From Flavobacteriaceae bacterium PS02338 (GTDB taxonomy: Bacteria; Bacteroidota; Bacteroidia; Sphingobacteriales; Sphingobacteriaceae): a stretch of DNA of 64,000 bases. The position numbers and the translations under genes were made by a program. Location of the stretch: assembly GCA_029959615.1 (NCBI GenBank), contig JASCOD010000001.1:1116001-1180000 (forward strand). The letters are read 5' to 3'. Shown in pieces: positions 44,071-53,313 of this stretch. The notes beneath the pieces were generated by a model. The model had not been told where the DNA came from. It searched no databases and was given only the letters and a program-made list of their open reading frames with translations. The first letter of the stretch is position 1, and each line of letters begins with the position of its first letter.

Positions 44071-44640
44071 ATGTCATCACATCATATAGTAAAAGAAAAG
44101 CAAGAGCCTGCTTTATATATCCATGAGTTTGGAAATTTTGACGAGGAGCATCTTGGTCAACTTCTGGAATGGAGTCCAACCTTAATTGTTGCTGCCAGTG
44201 AGTATGAGAAAGTAGTTTCTTTAGGACTCAAGGTAGATGTTGTGGTGGGAAACCTAGAAGCAGGTGCCGAGTTGCAGGAAAATATCCGGATTATTCCTCA
44301 ACAAAAAAAGGGGATAGAAGATGCGGTAGAATTTTTGGTAAAAGAAAAATATCCTGCAGTAAATGTAATTAGCAAAATTAGCAGCTTTGATGATTTAACC
44401 TGTTATCTCCCAGATATCAACCTTGTGCTGTTTACCGAAAGCAGTAAGCATTTTGCTATTAAGACCGGCTTTAGCGTTTGGAAGCCAGCCGGAACAATCT
44501 TCTTAATTGATATCATTGCTTATTTCGAAGCCGATAACTTGATGCAGCAAGAGGAAGAGGGAAAATTCTTGGTAGTAGAAGATGGTTTGGTTTCATTTCG
44601 CTTTCAAGCACCTTATTTGTTCATTGGGGAGTTGTTGTAA
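44071..44640 (+). CDS. Thiamin pyrophosphokinase-like protein
   Basis: 189 residues with LIVAASEYEKVVSLGLKVDVVVGN, which resembles the segment before the GDFDS motif in thiamin pyrophosphokinases, followed by KKGIEDAVEFLVKEKYPAVNVI and a C-terminal strand-rich part. The usual metal-binding Asp cluster is reduced (GNLEAG), so enzymatic activity is uncertain. Bacteroidota carry short divergent members of this family. Followed by a GNAT acetyltransferase on the same strand. Confidence 0.5.
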   Translation: MSSHHIVKEKQEPALYIHEFGNFDEEHLGQLLEWSPTLIVAASEYEKVVSLGLKVDVVVGNLEAGAELQENIRIIPQQKKGIEDAVEFLVKEKYPAVNVISKISSFDDLTCYLPDINLVLFTESSKHFAIKTGFSVWKPAGTIFLIDIIAYFEADNLMQQEEEGKFLVVEDGLVSFRFQAPYLFIGELL

Positions 44641-44684
44641 TAGAACAAGGAATAAGGAACAAAGACTTACAACCTATAACTTAA

Positions 44685-44713
44685 CTGATACCTAACTACT
44701 AGTCCCTGGCCCT
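44685..44713. repeat. Dispersed repeat, CTGATACCTAAC family
   Basis: CTGATACCTAACTACTAGTC continues CCTGGCCCT; preceded at 44644-44664 by AACAAGGAATAAGGAACAAA, whose inverse also stands beside the copy near 46.74-46.79 kb. The two words thus travel together. Confidence 0.6.
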
Positions 44714-44723
44714 TTTTAAAAAA

Positions 44724-45218
44724 ATGATTTATCTAAGAAAAGCTAAAGAAGAAGATTTACCTATCATTAGAACGTTGGCAGAAGAAACTTGGCCATCGGC
44801 TTATGGAGATATTATTTCGCAAGAGCAGATTACTTTCATGTTGGATAAGATGTATAACCAAGGCGAGCTACGTGAACAGTTGTTACACGGGCATCATTTT
44901 ATAGTTGCATCAGAATTAAAAGAAGATGTAGGCTTTGCAGGTTTCTCTGTAATCAATTCAGAAACCCGGACTTTTAAGCTGCACAAATTGTATGTTTTGC
45001 CTAAAATGCACGGCAAAGGTGTGGGTAAAGTTTTGATGAACGAAGTGGTAAGTCAAGTCAAAGCGCAAGGTGGCGAGTTTTTGCAACTCAACGTAAATAG
45101 GGCAAATAAAGCAGCTAATTTTTACGAAAAAGCTGGCTTCAAAATAAAAGAAACCGTTGACCTTGATATTGGTAACGGTTTCTATATGAATGATTATCTG
45201 ATGGAGAAAGCGTTGTAA
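44724..45218 (+). CDS. GNAT family N-acetyltransferase
   Basis: 164 residues: MIYLRKAKEEDLPIIRTLAE start, core strands DVGFAGFSVI and LHKLYVLPKMHGKGVGKVLMNEVV (acetyl-CoA loop about 90-110), and LNVNRANKAANFYEKAGF near the end. Substrate unknown. Confidence 0.92.
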   Translation: MIYLRKAKEEDLPIIRTLAEETWPSAYGDIISQEQITFMLDKMYNQGELREQLLHGHHFIVASELKEDVGFAGFSVINSETRTFKLHKLYVLPKMHGKGVGKVLMNEVVSQVKAQGGEFLQLNVNRANKAANFYEKAGFKIKETVDLDIGNGFYMNDYLMEKAL

Positions 45219-45362
45219 AACCTTCTTTTTACATTTATCGTCATTCCAAATTTATTTTGGAATCGTAATGCGATAAAAAGGTTAAATCTTTGTAATCGCT
45301 TTAAGATCTCAGTTTTCACAGCCTCCCCCGATACATCGGAGGGAATGATGGCAAACGCACAC

Positions 45363-46673
45363 TTATTTCAACTTTGGAATACGGCTAGGCGTGTCAGCTC
45401 CGCTTAGAATGCTTACCGCACTTTTAGCAATTGCTTTAATGGTCGATAAAATATTCTCTACATCTAAAGAACTGTACTCGTCTTTCACTGTGTGATATAA
45501 TTTATCACTATCAATTTGGTCTGTACTGATGGTGTGTGCAGGTACGCCTAATGCGGCCAAAGTAGCGTTGTCACTTCTATAAAAAAGTTGCTGTTCTTTG
45601 TATGGGTCTGGATGGAAAGTAAATTCAGTTCCTGCTAGGTTTTTCCGTAAGATCTTACCTAAATCAGATTTGTCATATCCAGTAATGAAAGCGGTGTTTT
45701 TGCCAAACTTGCTGTCTTTACCAATCATTTCGATGTTGAACATCGCTACTACCTCGTCTGGATTTAATTTTTCAGAAAAGTACTTAGAACCCAGCATTCC
45801 CATTTCTTCACCTGTAAAGGCAACGAAAATTAAAGTACGCTCGTTCTTGTTCAGTTTTTTGTAGTACTTGGCCAAAGCAATTACTGCCGAAGTTCCAGAA
45901 GCGTCATCATCTGCACCGTTCATGATGCTATCGCCTTCTACTGGTTTTACGATGCCCATGTGATCGTAGTGGCCTGAAAAAACAACTAATTCTTTTGCTT
46001 TAGATTTTCCTGGAATTATACCAGCAACGTTGAATAGAGGTAGTTTTGATACCGAATTTTTAAGTTCCACACTAAAGGTGCTTGCTACGTTCTCTTTATC
46101 TAGTACAAATACAATAGCTGGACTTTTAGGGTTTTGTAATTCGTTTTCGTCTAAAATGGCGTCTCTTCCCAACATGCCTTTTACACGTTTAAAAGCATCT
46201 ACAAATTTCACATTAACTAAAACCAATTGCCTTTTTCCACTGCGGGCTAAAGTTCTAAACTGGCTGATAAAATCTTTGCTTTCATCCAGTTTTATCCAGC
46301 CGTCGCTATTACTTTGATCGAAAGAAATATTTTCAGCCTTACCACCGTAAACCAAAATGTTTTCTTCAGTAATCGTTTGGCCGTCAATAGTGACTTTAGT
46401 AGAAGTTGGCTTTAATTTGTGCTTATAAAAAGTTTGGCGATAGCCTGTCTGCCCATCTAATGGCTTCAAGCCGATAGAAGCAAATTCTTTCTCAATAAAA
46501 GTGGCAGCCTTGTCAATGCCTGGTGTAAAAGTGCCGCGGCCCTCCATTTCATCAGAACTTAAAGTTTTAATCAAATGGTCTACGTATTCTTTAGTGATAA
46601 TCTTGTCAATGTTTTGCGCACTTGCCGTTAGTGAGGCAACCGCTAATCCCATTGCGAATATTGTTTTTTTCAT
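45363..46673 (-). CDS. Exported M28 family peptidase
   Basis: 436 residues, signal peptide MKKTIFAMGLAVASLTASAQ. Zinc sites: VFSGHYDHMGI, GADDDASGTSA, FTGEEMGMLGSKYF, and a late His in HTISTDQIDSDKLYHTV. An inserted protease-associated-like region covers about 110-200. Follows the M61 peptidase gene on the same strand after 120 bases that contain a dispersed repeat; possibly both take part in periplasmic peptide use. Confidence 0.92.
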   Translation of the reverse strand: MKKTIFAMGLAVASLTASAQNIDKIITKEYVDHLIKTLSSDEMEGRGTFTPGIDKAATFIEKEFASIGLKPLDGQTGYRQTFYKHKLKPTSTKVTIDGQTITEENILVYGGKAENISFDQSNSDGWIKLDESKDFISQFRTLARSGKRQLVLVNVKFVDAFKRVKGMLGRDAILDENELQNPKSPAIVFVLDKENVASTFSVELKNSVSKLPLFNVAGIIPGKSKAKELVVFSGHYDHMGIVKPVEGDSIMNGADDDASGTSAVIALAKYYKKLNKNERTLIFVAFTGEEMGMLGSKYFSEKLNPDEVVAMFNIEMIGKDSKFGKNTAFITGYDKSDLGKILRKNLAGTEFTFHPDPYKEQQLFYRSDNATLAALGVPAHTISTDQIDSDKLYHTVKDEYSSLDVENILSTIKAIAKSAVSILSGADTPSRIPKLK

Positions 46674-46766
46674 CTATTTGTTTTTTAGTTAGTTCGTTTT
46701 TTTGTTGTTTAGGTTTTAGCATTTGCGCTAATCATCCTTGCTCCTTACTCCTTGTTATTTGCTCTA

Positions 46767-46795
46767 CAACTGATACCTGTGTCCTAATCCCTGAT
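46767..46795. repeat. Dispersed repeat, CTGATACCT family
   Basis: AACTGATACCTGTGTCCTAA continues TCCCTGATTAC and ends at the stop of the M61 gene. Preceded by CTTGCTCCTTACTCCTTGTT, the inverse of the partner word at 44644-44664. Confidence 0.6.
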
Positions 46796-48624
46796 TACTT
46801 AATGGCACTTTCCAGCCATTTCTCTCTAAAAGCTTTCATTTCTGCGGTTAAAATTGCACCAGTATTTTCAATGGGTAGTACTTCTAAAGATGGATTTTCG
46901 ATAAAGGTTAGCTTCGTTGTTTTTTCTATCCCTTTTCGACTGTAAACTAATTCAATTGTTTCACCTGGTTTATGTTTTTCTGTTAGTACTTCAAGATCTT
47001 TAGCCGTTTTAATGTCATTGCCATCAGCCTTTAAAATCACGTCATCAATATCTAAACCAGCAATATAGGCGGGAGAGCCAATCAAAGTAGCAGGTATAAT
47101 CACTTTGCCTTCGCTAACTTCTAAACGACCGATGCCACTATAAGCTTTGCCGGCATTTTCTTTACGTAAAACCAATCCTGCTTTCAATAACAAAGATGTA
47201 TAATCTTCCTTTTTAGTTGAATATATGTAGTTATTAAAAAACTGACTTGCAAAACTTGGGCTTTTGGTAAGACTAGCCAATGTTTTTTCTAAATCTGGAA
47301 TGGTATAGGCAATTTCTGTTTTTCCATAAGCTTTCCAAAGTGCCTTCATGTAATCGTCAAGCGTAAGGCTAAAATCTGCTCTTAAACGTAAATCTAAAGC
47401 TAAACCTACCGCTGCTCCATAAGTGTAATAGGAAGTGAAGATATTTCTTTGATTGGTTTGGTCTACGGCCACACCTGCGTCAGCGAATACGGCATATCTA
47501 CTTGCTTGCACTGGTGAGAAACTTTTTGCTCCTGGTGAGTTGCTCACCGAGTTTACTAAACCACCAAACACTCTAGAAATATTTTCTAAAGTTCTAAAGC
47601 CAGCTCTTTTCAAGGTTAGGTTGCCGTAATATTGTGTAAATCCTTCTGCAATCCAAAGTTCATCGCTAATATTAGATTGTGTAAAGTTAAAGGGCTCTAA
47701 GGTTTTAGGACGCAGGCGTTCTATATTCCAAGCATGGAAGAACTCGTGAGAAAAGATGCCCAATAAATTGCTTTCGTTTCCGCCTATTTTCGGTGTGCGC
47801 TGTACAATTACTGTAGAATTTCTATGCTCCATGCCATCGCCAGCATAACTGGGATGCACACAGTGTAAGAAGTAGTAATGTCCGTAGTCGAAATTAGGAA
47901 GTTCGCCGAAAACTGCCTTTTGCTCATCAACTACTTTTTTCAACATGTTGGCATAATTGAAAATGGTCATCTCATCATCTTCAGAATGCGCCATCAAATG
48001 AATGGTTTGAGTTTTTCCGTTGGTATTTTTAACTTCCCAACTTGCTGCCTTGTAGTTAGAGATTTCTATTGGACTATCCATAAAATATTGGAAATCCCTT
48101 GCAAAATAAACGCCATTTCCCAATGGTTTCAATTGGGTGGCTACCTTCCAATCTGCCTTACCTGTATAATTGAACTTTACCGTACGAGCTCTTTTATCCA
48201 TTCCAACGGGGAAAGCAAAAACTGCAGGGATATTCATGTGAGCATGTGCTTCGTCAAACCCCGAATAGGTACCGTCAATCCAGTTCCCGAAAATGGTATA
48301 GGTAATCTTGATTTTTCCACTAGGTTTTGCAATTTCATAAACATCGCCAGCTGATTGTTTCAATGATAAAACTTTACCGTTTGCATCTAGGGCTTTTAGG
48401 TTGTAGATATTCTTGCCAAATTCGTGAGTAGCGTATCTTCCTGGCGATGAACGAGCAAATCTTACCTTCAATGGCACGTTTACTGGTACGTTTGGAATGG
48501 TAATGCTTACTTCTGCTTCGTGATGCACCGCATTGGGAAAGCTGACTTCGTAACTGATTTCTTGCTGAGCCTTTATGGTTATAGTTGCACACAAAAGCAT
48601 TGCGGCCAGTATGTAATTCTTCAT
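46795..48624 (-). CDS. M61 family glycyl aminopeptidase with PDZ domain
   Basis: 609 residues: signal peptide MKNYILAAMLLCATITIKAQ, N-terminal beta domain (about 20-190), zinc site GIFSHEFFHAWNIERLRP (HExxH) with the downstream Glu in WIAEGFTQYYGN, and a C-terminal PDZ (about 505-590, IGSPAYIAGLDIDDVILKADG). Glycyl-directed aminopeptidase of the periplasm. On the same strand as the M28 gene. Confidence 0.93.
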   Translation of the reverse strand: MKNYILAAMLLCATITIKAQQEISYEVSFPNAVHHEAEVSITIPNVPVNVPLKVRFARSSPGRYATHEFGKNIYNLKALDANGKVLSLKQSAGDVYEIAKPSGKIKITYTIFGNWIDGTYSGFDEAHAHMNIPAVFAFPVGMDKRARTVKFNYTGKADWKVATQLKPLGNGVYFARDFQYFMDSPIEISNYKAASWEVKNTNGKTQTIHLMAHSEDDEMTIFNYANMLKKVVDEQKAVFGELPNFDYGHYYFLHCVHPSYAGDGMEHRNSTVIVQRTPKIGGNESNLLGIFSHEFFHAWNIERLRPKTLEPFNFTQSNISDELWIAEGFTQYYGNLTLKRAGFRTLENISRVFGGLVNSVSNSPGAKSFSPVQASRYAVFADAGVAVDQTNQRNIFTSYYTYGAAVGLALDLRLRADFSLTLDDYMKALWKAYGKTEIAYTIPDLEKTLASLTKSPSFASQFFNNYIYSTKKEDYTSLLLKAGLVLRKENAGKAYSGIGRLEVSEGKVIIPATLIGSPAYIAGLDIDDVILKADGNDIKTAKDLEVLTEKHKPGETIELVYSRKGIEKTTKLTFIENPSLEVLPIENTGAILTAEMKAFREKWLESAIK

Positions 48625-49088
48625 TGTTGTATGTTTAGAATTTGAAGTTAGTATTTCGTTAATAGATTTCGCGATTTGTGAGCATTTTATTACGATTTTA
48701 ATTGTTTAAAGCGCATTTGTATTGCTGCTATTCTCGCTAGTCCCGCTTTTCGTTACAATCTTTTGCTGGCAGTGCCTTTTCATCACTGTCATGCTGAATT
48801 TATCGAAGCATCTATTAGCAATAATACTTCTACAGGTTCAGGATGACACTTGCAAAAACTTCAATCGGGGCTAGGAGGAAAAACAAGTTTGCCAAACTTT
48901 GAGTCCCTTATTTGCCTTGCGTTAACAAGTTTTACCGCAAAGGTTTGGAAGTCTTTTCAAAGAACGCAAAGGGTCACTGTACAATTTATGATCACATCCT
49001 CTGATTATCAAATCATCATATCTTAAACATTTGCCCAAACCACAAAATTCAGTTAACTTCAAATCACCTAACTAATTTATAAGCCTAG
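48625..49088. other. Repeat-rich divergent intergenic region
   Basis: No gene seen. It holds three repeat pieces: an inverted relative of the AAAGCGGGACTA word (48735-48752), an imperfect palindrome at 48788-48846 (GTCATGCTGAATTTATCGAAGC with its inverse CTTCTACAGGTTCAGGATGAC), and ACCGCAAAGG...CGCAAAGGG at about 48930-48976, a word pattern also seen near 53.25 and 55.59 kb. Confidence 0.6.
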
Positions 49089-50822
49089 ATGCAAATCAAA
49101 AAACAAAGTAAACATTACGATGCGGTAATTGTGGGTTCGGGTGCTGGTGGTGGTATGGCGGCTTACACGCTTGCCAAAGCAGGTTTGAAAGTGTGCCTTT
49201 TAGAAGCTGGAGCCATGTACGATCCGCAAAAGAATATTACACAGCTAAAAAATCCTTGGGAGTCGCCACGCAGAGGAGCAAGCACTAAATTTCGTCCTTT
49301 TGGAGATTTTGATGCTTGTTACTACGGTTGGGATGTAGAAGGAGAACCTTATACTAAAGCGCCAGGCACCGAATGGGATTGGTGGCGTGCTCGTATGTTG
49401 GGCGGTAGAACCAATCACTGGGGACGTATTTCTTTACGCTTCGGACCTAAGGATTTTAAGAGAAAAGACATTGACGGATTAGGTGAAAACTGGCCAATCA
49501 GCTACGATGATATCAAGCCATTTTATGATAGGGTTGATAAATTGATTGGCATTTTCGGTACTAACGAAGGTTTAGAAGACCATCCAGATGGATTTTTCTT
49601 GCCCCCTCCAAAACCACGTTTGCATGAACTTTTCATTCAAAAAGGTGCGGCGGTTTCCGGTGTAAAGGTAATTCCATCAAGGTTATCTATCCTTACCCAG
49701 AAATTAAATGATGATAGAGGAGTTTGCTTTTTCTGCGGACAGTGTAATAGAAACTGTAGTATGGCAAAGGCCGATTTCTCTTCTACCAACGTATTGATTT
49801 ATCCTGCAATAGAAACCGGAAATGTTGATGTGATCCCGAATGCGATGGCTAGAGAAGTGTTAACCAACGCAGAAGGTTTAGCCACAGGTGTTTCGTATAT
49901 CAATAAAGATGATATGATGGAGTACCAAGTAACCGGTCGTACCATAATTTTAGCAGCTAGTGCTTGCGAGTCTTCTCGTTTGTTATTAAACTCGAAATCA
50001 AAACGCCATCCAAATGGATTAGCAAATAGTAGCGATGTTGTTGGTCGTTACTTGCATGATTCTACAGGTGCAGCTTTGGGAGGCGTACTTCCTCAGCTTT
50101 TTGATAGAAAGCGTTATAATGAAGATGGTGTGGGTGGAATGCACATCTACTCGCCTTGGTGGTTAGATAATAAAAAACTGGATTTTCCTCGTGGTTACCA
50201 CATCGAATATTGGGGTGGAATGAGCCAGCCTGCGTACGGTTTCGGTGGCGGTATAGAAGGGATGAATGGGAAATTTGCCGTTCGTGGCGAGCAGAAAGAA
50301 GCGGGTGGCTATGGGAAATCCCTGAAAGAAGATTATCGTTATTTCTATGGTGCAAGTGTGGGCATGGCTGGTCGTGGAGAAGCAATTCCGGTGTACGATA
50401 ACCGTTGCGAAATTGATCCTGACGTGGTAGATAAATTTGGCATCCCCGTGTTGAAATTTAATGTGAAGTGGAGCGATCATGAGATTTTGCAAGCCAAACA
50501 CATGAAAGAAACCTTCGACGAAATGATGCACAACATGGGGGCTATTGTAACTTGGGGTGGTGATTATAACAAGGAGAATAACTACGGATTAGAATCGCCG
50601 GGTAAAATTATTCACGAAGCTGGAACTGCTCGTATGGGTAGCGATCCTAAAACATCAGCTTTAAATAAATATAATCAAGCCCACGATTGTAAGAACTTAT
50701 TTGTAGTAGACGGCGCGGCCTTTACTTCGCAGGCGGATAAAAATATTACTTGGACCATTTTGGCACTTTCAATGAGAGCTAGCGAATACATTATTTCTGA
50801 AATGAAAAAACAAAATTTATAA
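49089..50822 (+). CDS. GMC family oxidoreductase with Cys cluster
   Basis: 577 residues. FAD-binding DAVIVGSGAGGGMAAYTLAKAG (11-32) and LGGRTNHWGR; C-terminal GTARMG...LFVVDGAAFTS with the family's substrate pocket. Residues 213-223 read CFFCGQCNRNC: four Cys in a position where FAD-dependent glucose dehydrogenases carry a 3Fe-4S cluster, so electron transfer through iron-sulfur is likely. Three bases upstream of its small subunit. Probably a sugar or polyol dehydrogenase. Confidence 0.92.
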   Translation: MQIKKQSKHYDAVIVGSGAGGGMAAYTLAKAGLKVCLLEAGAMYDPQKNITQLKNPWESPRRGASTKFRPFGDFDACYYGWDVEGEPYTKAPGTEWDWWRARMLGGRTNHWGRISLRFGPKDFKRKDIDGLGENWPISYDDIKPFYDRVDKLIGIFGTNEGLEDHPDGFFLPPPKPRLHELFIQKGAAVSGVKVIPSRLSILTQKLNDDRGVCFFCGQCNRNCSMAKADFSSTNVLIYPAIETGNVDVIPNAMAREVLTNAEGLATGVSYINKDDMMEYQVTGRTIILAASACESSRLLLNSKSKRHPNGLANSSDVVGRYLHDSTGAALGGVLPQLFDRKRYNEDGVGGMHIYSPWWLDNKKLDFPRGYHIEYWGGMSQPAYGFGGGIEGMNGKFAVRGEQKEAGGYGKSLKEDYRYFYGASVGMAGRGEAIPVYDNRCEIDPDVVDKFGIPVLKFNVKWSDHEILQAKHMKETFDEMMHNMGAIVTWGGDYNKENNYGLESPGKIIHEAGTARMGSDPKTSALNKYNQAHDCKNLFVVDGAAFTSQADKNITWTILALSMRASEYIISEMKKQNL

Positions 50823-50825
50823 GCC

Positions 50826-51488
50826 ATGAACAGAAGAGAAACGTTAAAAATGTTGGGCGTTGGTGCCATTTCTGCTACTGCATTGGTAAGTGGCTGTAAA
50901 CCTAGTGAAGAGAAGAAGGAAATAGCAGCTGGTGATCCAGAATTTACCTACGACCGGGCGAAAGAGGAAATTGAAAGAGAAAAGGAGTTGTTGGCTCAAG
51001 GTAAGTTTTTCAGTAAGGAAGAAATGGCTACCATTACCATACTGTCGGATATTATTATCCCGAAAGATGAGGTAAGCGGTAGTGCTTCTGATGCTAAAGT
51101 GCCAGATTTTATTGAGTTTATTGTGAAGGATATGCCTTATCATCAAATCCCGATGCGTGGTGGTTTGCGTTGGGTAGATATGCAGTGTTTGAACCTTTTT
51201 GGAAAGCCGTTTAGAGATTGTAGCGACAAGCAGCAAATTGACCTAGTAGACATGATTGCCTACCCGAATAAAGCAAAACCTGAAATGAGCCAAGGCGTGG
51301 CATTTTTTAACCGCTTGCGCAATTTGGTAGCTTCAGGTTTTTATACTTCAGAAATTGGCGTGGCTGATATTGGTTATGCTGGTAATGCGCCAAATCAATG
51401 GAATGGCGTACCTGATGAGGTGCTGAAACAGTATAAATTAGCTTACACAGAAAAGCAGTTGAAAGAATGTGTGAAGTTTGATAGTTAG
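50826..51488 (+). CDS. Gluconate 2-dehydrogenase subunit 3 family protein
   Basis: 220 residues. The N-terminus MNRRETLKMLGVGAISATALVSGC combines a twin-arginine motif with a lipobox (Cys24), so it is probably exported by Tat, with the GMC subunit folded to it, and lipid-anchored. Family core: EMATITILSDIIIPKDE, FIEFIVKDMP, GLRWVDMQC. Such subunits help export and mature GMC dehydrogenases. No cytochrome c subunit follows, so the electron acceptor is unknown. Confidence 0.9.
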   Translation: MNRRETLKMLGVGAISATALVSGCKPSEEKKEIAAGDPEFTYDRAKEEIEREKELLAQGKFFSKEEMATITILSDIIIPKDEVSGSASDAKVPDFIEFIVKDMPYHQIPMRGGLRWVDMQCLNLFGKPFRDCSDKQQIDLVDMIAYPNKAKPEMSQGVAFFNRLRNLVASGFYTSEIGVADIGYAGNAPNQWNGVPDEVLKQYKLAYTEKQLKECVKFDS

Positions 51489-51489
51489 T

Positions 51490-51525
51490 GACTAGGGGTT
51501 AGGTATTAGTGGTCAGGTATCAGAA
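51490..51525. repeat. Dispersed repeat, inverted CTGATACCT copy
   Basis: Reads GACTAGGGGTTAGGTATTAG then TGGTCAGGTATCAG, the inverse of the word seen at 6087, 44685 and 46767. Begins right after the subunit 3 stop. Confidence 0.6.
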
Positions 51526-51556
51526 TTTAGTCGCAGTTACTTATTATATTCTTGCC

Positions 51557-51637
51557 GTCATTTCGAACGTAGAGAGAAATCTAGCAAAATGTATAGCATC
51601 ATGTTAGATTTCTCTTCATTACACGCATCGAAATGAC
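51557..51637. repeat. Palindromic repeat (GTCATTTCGA type)
   Basis: Arms GTCATTTCGAACGTAGAGAG (from 51557) and CATTACACGCATCGAAATGAC (to 51637) with AAATCTA / TTAGATTT continuing inward. Immediately followed by the perfect palindrome at 51675-51754. Confidence 0.8.
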
Positions 51638-51674
51638 TAGCTGGTTAAAACTTTATAGTCCTTATACTATTTTG

Positions 51675-51754
51675 CCGTCATTGCGAGGAACGAAGCAATC
51701 TTACAACGGTAGTAATTATTCGGATTAGGATTGCTTCGTTCCTCGCAATGACGG
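51675..51754. repeat. Perfect 26-base-arm palindrome (CGTCATTGCGAGG family)
   Basis: Arms 51675-51700 and 51729-51754 are perfect inverted copies of a 26-base word beginning CCGTCATTGCGAGGAACGAA, around a 28-base loop. The best-preserved and probably youngest copy in the window. It ends 14 bases from the trpC stop and may act as its terminator. Confidence 0.9.
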
Positions 51755-51768
51755 TTGTATTATCGGTG

Positions 51769-52557
51769 CTACAACTCCCCAACAAATTCCTTCATTGCCA
51801 AGCCTGGGTTTCCAGTTTTCATAAAGTTTTCTCCAATTAAGAAACCTTGAAAACCAACTTCCTTCAAATCTTTAATGGTCTGCGGATTGCTAATGGCACT
51901 TTCCGAAATCTTTAAGAACTCATTAGGGATTTTATTCACCAAATCGAATGAAGTTTGAATATTGACTGTGAAATCTCCTAGGTTTCTATTGTTTACGCCA
52001 ATGGCATCTAAATGAGGACAAATGCTTCTTTCTAGTTCAGCTAAGTCATGCACTTCCAATAATACATTTAAGCCTAGGCTTTGTGCCAATTTACCATAAT
52101 CAGCAATTTGTTGTGGTGTTAAAATAGCTGCAATTAGTAAAATGATATCAGCTCCCCAAGCTTTTGCTTCTAAGATTTGATATTCATCGATCATAAAGTC
52201 CTTCCTTAAAATAGGAATTTCATTTACGCTGCGGGCTTGCAACAAATCTTCCTTTTGGCCACCAAAAAAATCAGTATCTGTCAATACGGAAAGTGCCGAA
52301 GCACCAGCCAAATTATAGGCTTGCGTAATTGCTTTTACATCGGCTTCGCCATTAATTACACCTTTTGAGGGCGACTGTTTTTTGAATTCGGCAATAATGC
52401 CAGTTCTATCCTCAGCTAAAAGAAAATCCTTAAAACGATATGGAGTTCTACCGAAAGTAGAATGGCTTTCTAAGTCTTTTACACTTAGTTGTTGTTTGGC
52501 AATTGCAACTTCTTCTTTTTTACGTAGAACGATTTTGTCTAAAATATTTTGGCTCAT
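51769..52557 (-). CDS. trpC: Indole-3-glycerol phosphate synthase
   Basis: 262 residues from MSQNILDKIVLRKKEEVAIA (52557); the longer frame to 52623 reads through a repeat remnant. TIM-barrel motifs: FKKQSPSKGVI, SALSVLTDTDFFGG, ILRKDFMIDEYQI, GADIILLIAAIL, IGVNNRNLGDF, ISESAI. Ring closure of CdRP to indole-glycerol phosphate. Downstream of trpG, where trpD would usually come first; trpD, trpF, trpB and trpA are not in the window. Confidence 0.97.
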   Translation of the reverse strand: MSQNILDKIVLRKKEEVAIAKQQLSVKDLESHSTFGRTPYRFKDFLLAEDRTGIIAEFKKQSPSKGVINGEADVKAITQAYNLAGASALSVLTDTDFFGGQKEDLLQARSVNEIPILRKDFMIDEYQILEAKAWGADIILLIAAILTPQQIADYGKLAQSLGLNVLLEVHDLAELERSICPHLDAIGVNNRNLGDFTVNIQTSFDLVNKIPNEFLKISESAISNPQTIKDLKEVGFQGFLIGENFMKTGNPGLAMKEFVGEL

Positions 52558-52569
52558 GGTTTTTATCTC

Positions 52570-52610
52570 GGTCATTATTGCGAGGTACTTATGATCTATG
52601 TTCTTCGCAT
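52570..52610. repeat. Repeat remnant between trpG and trpC
   Basis: GGTCATTATTGCGAGGTACT, then TTCTTCGCA further on: a diverged piece of the CGTCATTGCGAGG family in the position where trpD would normally stand. Confidence 0.5.
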
Positions 52611-52633
52611 TTTTAACTATCATTTTTTTACTT

Positions 52634-53239
52634 TCAACTTCCCTCCAACCAGTTTTTCATCATCTGCTTTCCCTCTGGTGTTAGCACACTTTCAGGATGG
52701 AACTGCACGCCACACACATCTAATTCCTTATGTCTAACCGACATGATTTGCCCATCGGTATCTACAGAGGTAATTGCTAAGCTATCCGGTAAATGAGCAG
52801 GATCTACCACCCAGCTATGGTAACGACCAACTTCAAAAGGAGCCGTGATTTCTTTAAATAGAAGCTCATCTTCTACGGTTTTGGTTACAGGCGTAGCGAT
52901 ACCATGCATTGGCCTGCCTAAATTCAATAAGCTGCCTCCAAAAGCTTGGGCTATGGCCTGCTGACCTAAGCAAACACCCATGATGCTTTTAGTTGGTGCA
53001 TATGTCTTAATCACATCCAATAATAAGCCTGCTTCCTCAGGTATGCCTGGTCCGGGAGAAAGCAAAATTTTATCATATTTAGCTACATCAGCTAGCTCAA
53101 ATTTATCGTTTCTCCAAACCTCGGTTTCGTAACCTAATTCGTTAATTAAATGTACTAAATTGTAGGTGAAACTATCGTAGTTATCTATCACTAAAACCAC
53201 TCCTTTATTCCCGTTCTGGGAAATATTTTCATTACTCAT
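52634..53239 (-). CDS. trpG: Anthranilate synthase component II (glutamine amidotransferase)
   Basis: 201 residues. VIDNYDSFTYNLVHLINELG at the start, LSPGPGIPEEAG, the nucleophile Cys in MGVCLGQQAIAQAFGG and the His-Glu pair in GVQFHPESVLTPEG. Supplies ammonia to TrpE. 74 bases downstream of trpE; also likely serves para-aminobenzoate synthesis, if no separate pabA exists. Confidence 0.96.
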   Translation of the reverse strand: MSNENISQNGNKGVVLVIDNYDSFTYNLVHLINELGYETEVWRNDKFELADVAKYDKILLSPGPGIPEEAGLLLDVIKTYAPTKSIMGVCLGQQAIAQAFGGSLLNLGRPMHGIATPVTKTVEDELLFKEITAPFEVGRYHSWVVDPAHLPDSLAITSVDTDGQIMSVRHKELDVCGVQFHPESVLTPEGKQMMKNWLEGS

Positions 53240-53313
53240 ATTTTTAATTTTACCGCGAAGGCACTAAGAACACTAAGTTTTTCTTTGTGTAATTTGTGTC
53301 TTTGTGGTTATTT

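Noticed and set aside
52558..52623. Longer TrpC starting MIVKNAKNIDH
   Set aside because: The added residues come from the decayed repeat in the trpG-trpC gap and are not in the family.
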